From contig NZ_RBZU01000012.1 in the NCBI RefSeq assembly GCF_003628125.1, positions 161,018 to 225,017 of the forward strand: a DNA stretch of 64,000 nt, read 5' to 3'. Source of the stretch: Pararobbsia silviterrae (lineage in GTDB: Bacteria; Pseudomonadota; Gammaproteobacteria; Burkholderiales; Burkholderiaceae). A program made the position numbers and the translations under genes. Each line of letters starts with the position of its first letter. The stretch's first letter is position 1. Of the stretch, positions 22,659 to 31,826 are shown in pieces. The notes beneath the pieces were generated by a model that searched no databases, was not told the DNA's origin, and saw only the letters and a list, made by a program, of their open reading frames with translations.

Positions 22659-24380
22659 TTGAAACACTCGACCTCGCAGCACGGGGCTGCCTCGCCCAGA
22701 CCGTTGCCCTTGTCTTTGCTGATCGGGACGTTCTGCATCGGCATCGCGCCTGCGATGCCCGTGCACGCGGCCGGGCCCGCCGTTCCAAGCGCCGGCACGA
22801 TTCTCCAACAAGTGGAGCCGGCCGCGCCGCCCGCACCGCCGTCCAACGATACGGGTCTGCGTATCCAGCAACCCGCGTCCGGCGCCTTGCCGCCCAGCAT
22901 CGCGATCCACATCGAACATATCGACATCGTCGGCAATACGAAGATCGACACGGCGACGCTGCACGCGCTCGTGGCCGATGCCGAGGGCAAGGATCTCGAC
23001 TTGCCTCATATCGGCGAGCTGGCCGCGCGCATCACCGACTACTATCACGCACACGGTTTTCCGCTCGCGCACGCGATCGTCCCCGCGCAGACCCTGCAGG
23101 CCGGTACCGTGAAGATCGAAGTCATCGAGGCGCGCTACGGCAAGATAGACATCGACAATCAAAGCCGTGTGAGTGATGGCTTGCTGCAGTCGACGCTGGG
23201 CGGTCTTCAAAGCGGCGATGTCATCACGCAGGCCGACCTCGATCGCAGTTTATTGCTGCTCGCCGATATCGCGGGACTGGTCGTCAATGCGACGCTGAAA
23301 TCGGGTGCGCAAGCCGGTACGTCCGACTTGATCGTCGATGCCGCGTCGGCGCCGATGTTCAGCGGCAATCTCACGCTCGACAACGGCGGCGATGCCTACA
23401 CCGGGCGCATACGCGGAGGCGCCAACGCCGATGTCTACAACCTGCTGCATCGAGGCGATACGCTCGGCGTGAGCGCATTGACCTCGGGCGACGGCATGCG
23501 CTACGGACGCGCTTCGTACGATGCCTTGCTGGACGGCTCGGGAACCCAACTGGGTGGTGCGTATTCGGCGCTGGACTATAAGCTGAACGGGTCGTTGTCG
23601 ACGCTCGATGCCCGAGGCAGCGCCCAGACGAGCAGCGTCTGGCTCAAGCAGCCCATCGTGCGCAGCATGACGGTGAACGTCAACGCGCAGCTCGAATACG
23701 ATCACCTGCAACTGAATGACGAGATCCGCAGCACGGGCATTCAGACCGATCGCCATCTCGACAATCTGACAGCCACCTTGTCGGGCGACGTGCGCGATGG
23801 TCTGTGGGGCGGCGGCCTCAGTCTGTGGAGCGCCGGCGTGACGGACGGCCATGTGCGTTTCGACAATGCAGTCGCGCAGGCCGAGGATGCGCTCACGACG
23901 AATACGCAGGGCAGTTTCGTCAAGGGCAACGCGACGCTGACGCGACTTCAAACTGTGACCGCGCGCGATACGCTTTATGTGAATCTGACTGGGCAGTGGG
24001 CATCGGGCAATCTCGATGCGTCGCAAAAGCTCACGATCGGCGGGCCGAACTCGGTGCGCGCGTATGACGTCGGCGTGCTGTCGGGCGACACGGGCTACAC
24101 GTTCACGACCGAGTTGCGCCATGCGTTCGGCCCCTCCGCGTACGGCCAATGGGAGGCGATCGCGTTCGTCGACGCCGCGCATGTGGAAGTCAATCGCGAC
24201 GCACTGCTGGCCAGCGCGAACAGCGTGAATCTCGGCGGCGTCGGTCTTGGCCTGAATTGGGCCGGACCGCATCGACTGGCCGCAAATCTGGTCGTCGCGA
24301 TGCCCGTCGGCCCGACGCCGGTACAGATCGGCAGCCGTTCATCCGTGCGTGCGTGGCTGCTGGCGAGCGAGGCGTTCTAA
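22659..24380 (+). CDS. TpsB outer-membrane transporter, ShlB/FhaC/HecB family
   Basis: A 573-aa Omp85-type transporter starting at TTG (22659) after AAGAAGAG, 12 bp behind tpsA. A signal peptide ends near residue 38. A Pro-rich linker is followed by two POTRA domains (about residues 80-230; Ile-Asp-Ile-Val-Gly-Asn-Thr-Lys-Ile opens the first) and a 16-strand beta-barrel. The conserved loop-6 motif is Ser-Val-Arg-Ala-Tyr, where most relatives have Val-Arg-Gly-Tyr. It recognises the TPS domain of the neighbouring exoprotein and moves it across the outer membrane. Its stop overlaps the stop of the convergent sulfotransferase gene by four bases, so the two messages share complementary 3' ends. 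Confidence 0.92.
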   Translation: MKHSTSQHGAASPRPLPLSLLIGTFCIGIAPAMPVHAAGPAVPSAGTILQQVEPAAPPAPPSNDTGLRIQQPASGALPPSIAIHIEHIDIVGNTKIDTATLHALVADAEGKDLDLPHIGELAARITDYYHAHGFPLAHAIVPAQTLQAGTVKIEVIEARYGKIDIDNQSRVSDGLLQSTLGGLQSGDVITQADLDRSLLLLADIAGLVVNATLKSGAQAGTSDLIVDAASAPMFSGNLTLDNGGDAYTGRIRGGANADVYNLLHRGDTLGVSALTSGDGMRYGRASYDALLDGSGTQLGGAYSALDYKLNGSLSTLDARGSAQTSSVWLKQPIVRSMTVNVNAQLEYDHLQLNDEIRSTGIQTDRHLDNLTATLSGDVRDGLWGGGLSLWSAGVTDGHVRFDNAVAQAEDALTTNTQGSFVKGNATLTRLQTVTARDTLYVNLTGQWASGNLDASQKLTIGGPNSVRAYDVGVLSGDTGYTFTTELRHAFGPSAYGQWEAIAFVDAAHVEVNRDALLASANSVNLGGVGLGLNWAGPHRLAANLVVAMPVGPTPVQIGSRSSVRAWLLASEAF

Positions 24381-25240
24381 CGCGCGGGCGTTGCGGCCTG
24401 CGGCGCGAGCCGGTTCGGGTAGTAAAGCTGATAGAACCACGCGTAGGCGCTTTCGATCCGGGCCTGGATGCGTGGCGCGATATCGTGATGCGTGGGCGGC
24501 GCGATGCGCGCGTGCTGCGTGTGCAGGTATTTCATGCGGAAGTGGCTGTCGCTTTCCTGAATGCCTGTGCTGATCGCTTCGGGATCGATCCTGAGCGGCG
24601 AGACGCCGAGCCATTGATAGATATGCGACATGCAATCGGCCGGACGCGCCATCAGATCTTCGAAGCGCAGGAAATACAGGCATTTCTGGACGGCCTTCGG
24701 CAGGTCCGTCACGGCATGCAGCGAAGCCAGCGGTATGCCGATGACCTTGTCCTTGGCGAATAGCATGTCCGCACGGCCGAAACGGTCGTAGTCGGCCAGG
24801 TGATCGGGAAAATCGATCAGGATCGTGCGCTGGTGCTGCGCCTCGATCGATCCGTAGATTTGCCCGAGTTCGCGGACGCACACGATCAATTTGGCGTTCG
24901 GTTCGAGATGCAGCAGCATCTCGACGGCATGCAGCCATGCGCGGTTCTTGTCGACCACCACGGGGCGTTCGCAATCGTGATGCCAGCCGTGCAGGAAGCC
25001 CTGCATGGCCGACGTCAGATGCCCATAGCTGCGGTCGAAAGTCTGATCGAGTTGCGACAGAAAGAACGTGTCGTCGCTGACCATGTGGCGCATGCCGATC
25101 AGAAGATTGCATAGCGGCGAGCTATTCCCTTCGCAATGGATCTCCGGATGTTGCGCGAGCAATTGGCATAGCAAGGTCGACCCTGCGCGCGGCAGCCCCG
25201 TGACACCGACAAAGCGTGGATTCGTCGCCATGATTTTCAT
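24377..25240 (-). CDS. Sulfotransferase-family protein
   Basis: A protein of about 287 aa with the PAPS-binding 5' loop Gly-Leu-Pro-Arg-Ala-Gly-Ser-Thr-Leu-Leu near residues 14-23. The downstream 3' phosphate region includes Cys-Val-Arg-Glu and Leu-Arg-Phe-Glu-Asp-Leu. It should transfer sulfate from PAPS to a hydroxyl group of an unknown acceptor. Two in-frame ATGs (25240 and 25231) precede the conserved core; the frame remains open to 25336 without family similarity. It is convergent with tpsB and ends inside its last codons. Glycan or tyrosine sulfation of a surface product is possible, but nothing in the sequence names the acceptor. Confidence 0.82.
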   Translation of the reverse strand: MKIMATNPRFVGVTGLPRAGSTLLCQLLAQHPEIHCEGNSSPLCNLLIGMRHMVSDDTFFLSQLDQTFDRSYGHLTSAMQGFLHGWHHDCERPVVVDKNRAWLHAVEMLLHLEPNAKLIVCVRELGQIYGSIEAQHQRTILIDFPDHLADYDRFGRADMLFAKDKVIGIPLASLHAVTDLPKAVQKCLYFLRFEDLMARPADCMSHIYQWLGVSPLRIDPEAISTGIQESDSHFRMKYLHTQHARIAPPTHHDIAPRIQARIESAYAWFYQLYYPNRLAPQAATPAR

Positions 25241-25368
25241 TGGAGTGAGCGGCGCCCGCGTATCGGACGCAGACGGAAGCAGCGCCCGATTATAGGGGAA
25301 GCGTCGCGGGCTCACATCGGCGACGACCCGCTGCATGAGCGCGTCGTCGCGGCTGCCTCTCTATCGGA

Positions 25369-26406
25369 TCAACGACCCGCGGGCGTCGGCGCGGCGGGAT
25401 CGACGAGCCCTTCGTCCTTGAGGTCGCGCCACAGGTCTGCGGGAATCGGCAGACGCATGAAGGCGAGGTTCTGTTCGAGCTCCTCGACCGAGCGCGCGCC
25501 CGGAATCACGCTGGCGACGATCGGATGTCCAAGCGGGAATTGCAGCGCGGCCGCGGCGAGCGGAATGTCGTGACGTGCGCAGACGGCCTGGAGTTGGCGG
25601 ACCTTGTCGATGACGCGCGGCGGTGCGCTGCGCGTATTGAAAGTCGCGCCGTTCACGGGACCGGACGCGAGGATCCCCGAGTTATACGGGCCGCCGATCA
25701 CGAGCTGCGTCCCGCGTTGTTCGCAAAGGGGCAGCAGCGTCGCGAGCGGCTCTTGTTCGAGCAAGGTATAGCGGCCGGCCAGCAGGAAATAGTCGAAGCG
25801 CCCTGCGACGACGAAGTCGCCGAGCATCTGCCATTGATTGATCCCGACGCCGACGGCTTTGATGACGCCTTCGGAGCGCAGGTCGTCGAGCACGCGATAC
25901 GCGCCTTCCATCGCGTCCTGAAAGTGGCTGCGCGCGCGCGGATCCTCGCCGGGTTCGAAGGCCAGCGCTTCGTCGGGGTCGTGGATCGCGAGCATGTCGA
26001 TATAGTCGACGCCGAGCCGCTCGAGACTGTCTTCGATCGAGCGGCGCACCGCATCGCGCGAGTAGTCGAACTCGGGTCGAAACGCGGGCGCCTGATCCCA
26101 GAGCACGGGCGCGACCTCGTCGGCAGAGATCGGCACCAGTGCATAGCCGACCTTCGACGAAATCACGATCTTGTCGCGCGGGAGCGATCGGATGGCTTCG
26201 CCGAGGCGCGATTCGGCGAGCCCGAAACCATAGACAGGCGCCGTGTCGAAATAGCGGATCCCGCGTTCGAACGCAGTGTGCACGGTCGCGATCGCGACGT
26301 CGGGATCCGTCGCGCGATACATATTGCCGAGTCCCGTGCCGCCCAGGCCCATCGTCGTCAATTTCAGTCCGGACGTGCCGAGCACGCGCGACGAGATTTC
26401 AGTCAT
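25369..26406 (-). CDS. Aldo/keto reductase, D-threo-aldose/L-fucose dehydrogenase-like
   Basis: A 345-aa NAD(P)-dependent oxidoreductase of the aldo/keto reductase fold. Signatures are Gly-Leu-Gly-Gly-Thr-Gly-Leu-Gly, the catalytic Asp-Thr-Ala-Pro-Val-Tyr-Gly (Asp and Tyr), Ile-Ser-Ser-Lys-Val-Gly (Lys) and Ala-Ile-His-Asp-Pro-Asp (His). Late cofactor residues lie in Ser-Val-Ile-Pro-Gly-Ala-Arg-Ser. The subgroup oxidises sugars such as L-fucose, D-arabinose or D-threo-aldoses to lactones, or pyridoxal in some members. It diverges from an SDR and a sugar ABC importer, which supports a sugar-oxidation role. Downstream lactonase and dehydratase genes are not in the window. Confidence 0.85.
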   Translation of the reverse strand: MTEISSRVLGTSGLKLTTMGLGGTGLGNMYRATDPDVAIATVHTAFERGIRYFDTAPVYGFGLAESRLGEAIRSLPRDKIVISSKVGYALVPISADEVAPVLWDQAPAFRPEFDYSRDAVRRSIEDSLERLGVDYIDMLAIHDPDEALAFEPGEDPRARSHFQDAMEGAYRVLDDLRSEGVIKAVGVGINQWQMLGDFVVAGRFDYFLLAGRYTLLEQEPLATLLPLCEQRGTQLVIGGPYNSGILASGPVNGATFNTRSAPPRVIDKVRQLQAVCARHDIPLAAAALQFPLGHPIVASVIPGARSVEELEQNLAFMRLPIPADLWRDLKDEGLVDPAAPTPAGR

Positions 26407-27089
26407 CGTTCAATTCCATTCATTGAGTTAAGCCGCTTTTTCTGATCATCGAATTGATCAATCGATTAATCGCCAAAAAATACTAGCGGGCCGACTTATA
26501 TTTGACCAGTGTTAACGCGCGTCGAATGTTTATTCAAGGGTTAACGCGAATTTCTTGAATGGAATGTGATCGTGTTCGGCTCTTTCTCGTCTCGATATAC
26601 GTGTTAACGCTTAGCTGATATCGTAAGTATTGCTCAATCGTCACTAACGTTTTATGCCGTGTAACGTTAGTGATCTAGGGTAAACGTGATGCGATTTTCG
26701 TCGAAATAACTCACACAAAAGTAGTCGAATGACCCACAAAAATAGAGGTTATCTTGCCATGCTTTATTTTATAAAGTATTGAAAATGCATATAAAAACAA
26801 ACAATCGCCCAAAAAATGGGACGCAAATCGTGCGTCGCAACACGGAAATATCGAGACCGTTCGTTTACTTCGTCGAACGTGTGGTGTTATAAAGAATTCA
26901 CACATTACATTTTATTGAACAAACGTTAGTCCCAAGTCCGATCAATTTGGATCGGTCCATGTGTCGTTGTCGGTGAATGGATATGGGTTTCAATGTGCAT
27001 TGAATCGATGCATGGATCATGTCGCGCCTAAAAAATATATGTCGTGGTGAAAAGTTATTTCAGATATCGGGTGTGATCGGGAATTCGGA
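26407..27089. promoter_or_regulatory. 683-bp AT-rich divergent control region with repeated operators
   Basis: This long region separates the aldo/keto reductase gene from the SDR-ABC operon and is clearly richer in A/T than its surroundings. GTTAACGC occurs at 26511, 26540 and 26603. A perfect 11-bp dyad, TCACTAACGTT (26641-26651) and AACGTTAGTGA (26663-26673), has an 11-base spacer. AACGTTAGT recurs at 26922-26930. AATTGATCAATCGATTAATCG-like palindromes cluster at 26451-26472. These look like operators for one repressor or activator of both units. The regulator gene is not in this window. A 64-codon frame inside (26711-26905, minus) has no family signal. Confidence 0.6.
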
Positions 27090-27851
27090 ATGAAATTGAG
27101 CGAACGAAAAGCGGTCGTGACGGGCGCCGCCAACGGGATCGGCAAGGCGATCGCGCACGAACTGGCCGCGCACGGCGCGCACGTGTTCTTGCTGGATCGC
27201 GACCGCGTTGAAGGTGAGGCGGCATGCGCGGCGATCGTCGCGGCGGGCGGCCGTTGTGAATTTCGCGAGCTCGACGTGACCCGTGCGGATCAGATCGCCG
27301 ACGTCGCGAGCGCGATCCTCGCCGACGTCGGGTATATCGACATCCTCGTCAACAACGCCGGGATCTGGCGCCCGGGCACGGTCGTCGACGCGAGCGAAGC
27401 GACGTGGGACGCGGTGCTCGACACCAACGTCAAGAGCGTGTTCCTCGTCTCGCGCCAGTTCGTGCCCGCGATGCTCGAGCGCAAGCGCGGCGTCATCGCG
27501 AACGTCGCGTCGGTGGCGGGCATGGTCGGCGCGGCGGACGCGTCCGCCTATGCGGCCTCGAAAGGGGCGGTCATCAATCTCACGCGCAGCATGGCGCTCG
27601 ATTTCGCCGCGCATAACGTGCGCGTCAACTGCGTGTGTCCGGGAATGATGGATACGCAGATGGGCGATGCGGTCGTCGCGCACTATCGGCCCGCGGATGT
27701 GCCCGAGGCCTCGAAACAGAATTGGCAACCCTTGCGCAGAGCCGGTGAACCGGACGACGTCGCGAAGGCCGTGCTCTACATGGTCTCGGACGATGCGCGA
27801 TTCATGACCGGATCTGCCGTCGTCGTCGATGGAGGATTGACGGCGCAGTAG
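27090..27851 (+). CDS. SDR-family oxidoreductase
   Basis: A 253-aa short-chain dehydrogenase/reductase. The nucleotide-binding Gly-Ala-Ala-Asn-Gly-Ile-Gly is at residues 12-18, Asn-Asn-Ala-Gly at 88-91, and the catalytic Ser141, Tyr154 and Lys158 are all present. Leu-Leu-Asp-Arg-Asp after strand 2 suggests NAD preference. It is the first gene of a plus-strand operon with a ribose-type importer, so it probably oxidises a sugar or sugar acid imported by that system, possibly downstream of the aldo/keto reductase. The exact substrate is unknown. Confidence 0.9.
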   Translation: MKLSERKAVVTGAANGIGKAIAHELAAHGAHVFLLDRDRVEGEAACAAIVAAGGRCEFRELDVTRADQIADVASAILADVGYIDILVNNAGIWRPGTVVDASEATWDAVLDTNVKSVFLVSRQFVPAMLERKRGVIANVASVAGMVGAADASAYAASKGAVINLTRSMALDFAAHNVRVNCVCPGMMDTQMGDAVVAHYRPADVPEASKQNWQPLRRAGEPDDVAKAVLYMVSDDARFMTGSAVVVDGGLTAQ

Positions 27852-27978
27852 CGGCGTTCGCGCGTCGACGCGGCGCGCGCATGTCGCAGCACAGGGAAAG
27901 CCGTCATTCGACCGGCGAAAACAATCCCAATCGATCTCACCGAGATCCATTCAACCCGTTTCCTGGAGGAGACCCAAG

Positions 27979-29019
27979 GTGGCGAAGAAAACTCGTATGT
28001 GGGCGGCCGTCTGCGCGGCATTGACGATCGGTGTGTCCGGCCTCGCGCATGCCGCGGACAAGACGACGCTCGTCGTCATGATCCGGGGCCTCGACAACCC
28101 GTATCACGCGGACTATGCCGCGGGCGCCAAGGCCTTGGGCAAGGCGCTCGATCTGCCGGTCGACGTGCTCAGCAGCGAAGGCAATAGCCAGAAGCAGTTC
28201 TCCGATCTCAAGGCCGAGATCGCGAAGACGGGCGGCAATATGGTCGTCAACGTCGATCCGAACGAAGGCCCGGACGTGGTGCCGATCGCGAAGATGCTCG
28301 AAAGCGCGGGCGTCTACTGGGTCAGTTGGTGGAACAAGCCGGACGACATCAAGGTCGAGGACTATCCGCACTGGGTCGCGCACATCAGCTTCGACGCGGT
28401 CGGACAAGGCTATTTCAACGCGAAGGAACTGTTCAAGACATTCAAGACGCCGAACCAGGGCACGATCATCGCGATCCAGGGGATGCTCTCGAACAACGCC
28501 GCGATCGATCGCTTCAAGGGGTTGCAAAAGGCGCTCAAGGAATATCCGAACGTCAAGCTCGTGCAGTGGGAAGCCGCCGATTGGGACACCAACAAGTCGT
28601 ATGAGATCACCAAGCAACTGCTGTCGGCGCATCCCGATGTCGACGGTGTCTGGAGCGCGAACGACAACATGGCGCTCGGCAGCATCGCGGCGCTCAAGGA
28701 AGTCGGCAAGAGCGGCCAGGTGAAAGTGAGCGGCACCGACGGCATTCCCGACGCGTTTGATGCGATCAAGGAAGGCACGATGTCGTCGACGGCATACGAC
28801 GACGCGCGCTATCAGGCGCAACTCGGCCTTTCGATGGCGCTTGCCGCGAAGTCCGGCAAGCTCGACGTCAAGGCGACGCCGCACAAGTACCGCGCGTTCC
28901 TGATCCCCGGTGCGCAGGTGACGCCGCAGAACGTCGATCAGATCAAGGCCGGCGTCGGCACGATGCCGACCTACGATCTGAAGAACTTCTACGCGCGTTG
29001 GGTGGCCGAGATCAAGTAA
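27979..29019 (+). CDS. Sugar ABC transporter substrate-binding protein, RbsB-like
   Basis: A 346-aa periplasmic binding protein with a clear signal peptide (Lys-rich start, hydrophobic core, Ala-His-Ala-Ala cleavage near residue 25). It starts at GTG with a strong GGAGGAG eight bases upstream. The mature protein has the Asp-Asn-Pro-Tyr-His-Ala-Asp entry motif, Asn-Val-Asp-Pro-Asn-Glu-Gly, Ser-Ala-Asn-Asp-Asn-Met-Ala-Leu-Gly and Gly-Thr-Asp-Gly typical of the ribose/galactose/xylitol group. It delivers a sugar or polyol to the permease pair encoded next. Confidence 0.9.
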   Translation: MAKKTRMWAAVCAALTIGVSGLAHAADKTTLVVMIRGLDNPYHADYAAGAKALGKALDLPVDVLSSEGNSQKQFSDLKAEIAKTGGNMVVNVDPNEGPDVVPIAKMLESAGVYWVSWWNKPDDIKVEDYPHWVAHISFDAVGQGYFNAKELFKTFKTPNQGTIIAIQGMLSNNAAIDRFKGLQKALKEYPNVKLVQWEAADWDTNKSYEITKQLLSAHPDVDGVWSANDNMALGSIAALKEVGKSGQVKVSGTDGIPDAFDAIKEGTMSSTAYDDARYQAQLGLSMALAAKSGKLDVKATPHKYRAFLIPGAQVTPQNVDQIKAGVGTMPTYDLKNFYARWVAEIK

Positions 29020-29171
29020 GACCTCGACCTCGGGCATGCCGTCAGGACAGGGTGCCGACGCATGCAGGAATCGACGAGCCGGGCGCCGCGATGTCGCGCC
29101 CGGCTCGTCGGCGCGCAGACCCACGTTGTCGCGGCCGATCGGGGTCGTGACCTCAGGAAGGATCGTTGTTC

Positions 29172-30203
29172 ATGAAACAAGCGGAAAGTCTCGCCGATGC
29201 GCGCACGGCGCAAGCGTCGGCCCGTGGATTCTCGATCGGGGGCGCGCGCCAGTGGTTGCGACGCTCGGGCGTCGGTGCGCAATGGATCTCGCTTGCCCTG
29301 ATCGTGCTTGCGTTCGCGATCGGCACGCAAGGCCAAAGTCTGTCGTGGACGAATCTTCAGGTCGTCCTGAGCCTCGCCGCGATTCCGGCGATTCTTGCCG
29401 TGGGGCTGCATCTGACGATCGTGATCGGCGGCATCGATCTGTCGCTGCAAGGCACCGTCGCGGTCTGCGCGGTGTTCGTCGGCGTGCTCAGCAAGAACCG
29501 CTTCAATGATTTCGACGTCGGTCTCTGGATCGTTCCGATCGCGATGGCGATCGGCGCGGCCGCCGGATTCGTGACCGGCATGCTCCATACGAAACTCAGA
29601 ATTCCATCCTTCATCACGACGCTCGGCATCAGTTGGGTGCTCTATGGCGTCGCGGTCTATATCAACAAGTCCAAGCTGATCAGCCTGCTCGATACGCGGA
29701 TCCAGCATTTCATCAACGAGAAGACCTTCGGCATCGCGCATATCGTGCTCGTCGCGCTGCTGATCACGCTCGTCGTGCAGTGGTTCGAGGACAAGACACG
29801 CACGGGCCGCTATCTCTACGCGGTCGGCGGCGACGAGGCGCTCGCGCGGCAAGCCGGCATCAACGTCGAACGTATCAAGGTGCTGGCGTTCGTCGTCGCC
29901 GGCTGTCTGTACGGACTCGGCGCCGTACTGCTCGTCAATCGCATGGGCAGCGCGACGTCGCGCGCGGGCCTCAATCTGCTGTTCCCGGTCATCACGGCCG
30001 TCGCGGTCGGCGGCGTATCGCTGACGGGCGGGCTCGGTGGCGCGAAGAACGCGCTGCTCGGCACGCTGATCCTGACCGTGCTCAATAACGGCATGGTGCT
30101 GATGGCCGTCAATCCGTATGCGCAGACGGCTGTCAACGGCGTCGTGCTGATCGTGGCGGTCGCGTTGACGCTCGATCGAAAGAAGCTCGGCTTCATCAAG
30201 TAA
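29172..30203 (+). CDS. Sugar ABC transporter permease, RbsC-like (first of two)
   Basis: A 343-aa inner-membrane permease with about ten helices. It contains the family motif Val-Ile-Gly-Gly-Ile-Asp-Leu-Ser in helix 3 and Gly-Gly-Val-Ser-Leu-Thr-Gly-Gly-Leu-Gly-Gly near the C-terminus, both hallmarks of RbsC/XylH. AGGAAGGA at 29155 supports the ATG at 29172 rather than the in-frame TTG at 29166. A second, clearly different permease follows the ATPase gene, so the channel may be a heterodimer, as in the E. coli galactofuranose importer YtfQRT-YjfF. Confidence 0.9.
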   Translation: MKQAESLADARTAQASARGFSIGGARQWLRRSGVGAQWISLALIVLAFAIGTQGQSLSWTNLQVVLSLAAIPAILAVGLHLTIVIGGIDLSLQGTVAVCAVFVGVLSKNRFNDFDVGLWIVPIAMAIGAAAGFVTGMLHTKLRIPSFITTLGISWVLYGVAVYINKSKLISLLDTRIQHFINEKTFGIAHIVLVALLITLVVQWFEDKTRTGRYLYAVGGDEALARQAGINVERIKVLAFVVAGCLYGLGAVLLVNRMGSATSRAGLNLLFPVITAVAVGGVSLTGGLGGAKNALLGTLILTVLNNGMVLMAVNPYAQTAVNGVVLIVAVALTLDRKKLGFIK

Positions 30204-30213
30204 GGGGGCATGC

Positions 30214-31800
30214 ATGGTAACGACGATGGAACGCGTGAACGGTCACGCGCTTGACGATCCGCATGCGAGTCCGTCGCCGCACGATCCGGATATCGTGCTC
30301 GCGCTGCGCGGCATCACGCGTCGCTTTCCGGGTGTGACGGCGCTGAACGAGGTCGCGCTCGACGTGCGCAAGAACGAGATTCTCGGCTTGCTCGGCGAGA
30401 ACGGCGCCGGCAAATCCGTGCTGACGAAGATCATGACGGGCATCTATCAGCCCGACGAAGGCACGCTCTCGCTGCACGGCAAGCGCGTGACGATCCGCGG
30501 CACCGCCGATGCGATCAAGAAGGGAATCGGCGTCGTGTTTCAGGAAGGATCGCTGATTCCGAATCTCAGCGTGATGGAAAATCTGTTTCTGCGTCACGAG
30601 GATCCGTTCCTGCGGTTCGGCGCGTTGTCGCGCCGCGCGATGGCGGCCGAGGCGCGCCGGCGCCTCGAACAGATGAATCTTGACGTCGACGTCGATGCAC
30701 CGGTCTCGTCGATTTCCGCGGCGGCCAAGCAGATGGTGGAGATCGCGCGTGTGCTCTGGCTATCGGAGAAGTACGGCGCGTCGAATCCGATCGTGATTCT
30801 CGACGAGCCGACGACCGTGCTCAACGATGCCGAACGCGGCACCTTGTTCGAGATCTTGAACCGTCTCAAGCATCGGGCCTCGATCATCTTGATCTCGCAT
30901 CGGCTGCAGGAGGTCCTCGAGAATTGCGATCGCGTCGTCGTGCTCAAGGACGGTGTCAACGTCACCGAGACCCGCACCGAGGGTCTGGCGATTGCCGAGG
31001 TGGAGAAGCTGCTTGTCGGCAACGACTATTCGGGCGACCGGTTTCGCGAGAGCGATCAACGCACGCCTGACGGTCCGGTGACGTTTCGCGTCGACAATCT
31101 GAGCAAGGCAGGGGCGTTCGACGCGCTGAGTTTCGCGGTCCGCGAAGGTGAGATCGTCAGCCTCGTCGGGCTCGTGGGGTCGGGCAAGGAGGCGCTGTGC
31201 CGCTGCATCGCGGGGCTCGATCGATTCGATTCCGGCAGCGTGACGATCGACGGCGCGTCGCCGGTCAAGGCATCGTCGCGATCCGCCGTGCTTCACGGGA
31301 TCGGGCACGTACCGATCGAGCGCAGGGAAGAAGGCCTCGCGCTCAATATGAGCGTCGCCGACAACATCAATTACCTCGTGCTCGACAAGCTCAAGAAAGG
31401 CGGCCTCATCAATCGCGCGCGCGAGCGCGAGCACGCGCGCCAATGGGTCGCCGAGTGCCTCGTGAAGACGCCTTCGATCGATGCCGCATGCCGCGGGCTC
31501 AGCGGCGGCAATCAGCAAAAGGTCATCCTGTCGAAATGGCTGAGTTCGGACGTCAAGCTGCTGATCCTCGATCATCCGACGCGCGGCATCGATATCAAGG
31601 CGAAGGACGAGGTCTATCGGCTGATCCGTAAATTCGCGAAGGCGGGCATCGCCATGCTGATCATGTGCGACACCCTCGAGGAAGACATCGGGCTCGCGAA
31701 TCGGATTCTCGTCATGCGCGAGCGCAAGCTCGTCGGCGAGCTCGACGCGCCGCCCGGCGCGAAACCCACGCCGCACGACCTGATCACGATGATCGTCTGA
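30214..31800 (+). CDS. Sugar ABC transporter ATPase, RbsA/MglA type (two NBDs)
   Basis: A 528-aa double ATPase. NBD1 has Walker A Gly-Glu-Asn-Gly-Ala-Gly-Lys-Ser (61-68), a degenerate signature (Ile-Ser-Ala-Ala-Ala-Lys-Gln-Met) and Walker B Val-Ile-Leu-Asp-Glu-Pro. NBD2 has Walker A Gly-Leu-Val-Gly-Ser-Gly-Lys-Glu (near 320), an intact Leu-Ser-Gly-Gly-Asn-Gln-Gln signature and Walker B Leu-Ile-Leu-Asp-His-Pro (near 452), where the catalytic Glu is His. One asymmetric catalytic site is normal in this family, but both defects should be noted. It sits 10 bp after the first permease gene and 26 bp before the second. Confidence 0.92.
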   Translation: MVTTMERVNGHALDDPHASPSPHDPDIVLALRGITRRFPGVTALNEVALDVRKNEILGLLGENGAGKSVLTKIMTGIYQPDEGTLSLHGKRVTIRGTADAIKKGIGVVFQEGSLIPNLSVMENLFLRHEDPFLRFGALSRRAMAAEARRRLEQMNLDVDVDAPVSSISAAAKQMVEIARVLWLSEKYGASNPIVILDEPTTVLNDAERGTLFEILNRLKHRASIILISHRLQEVLENCDRVVVLKDGVNVTETRTEGLAIAEVEKLLVGNDYSGDRFRESDQRTPDGPVTFRVDNLSKAGAFDALSFAVREGEIVSLVGLVGSGKEALCRCIAGLDRFDSGSVTIDGASPVKASSRSAVLHGIGHVPIERREEGLALNMSVADNINYLVLDKLKKGGLINRAREREHARQWVAECLVKTPSIDAACRGLSGGNQQKVILSKWLSSDVKLLILDHPTRGIDIKAKDEVYRLIRKFAKAGIAMLIMCDTLEEDIGLANRILVMRERKLVGELDAPPGAKPTPHDLITMIV

Positions 31801-31826
31801 AACCCGCATTCAAAAGAGGCTGCAAA

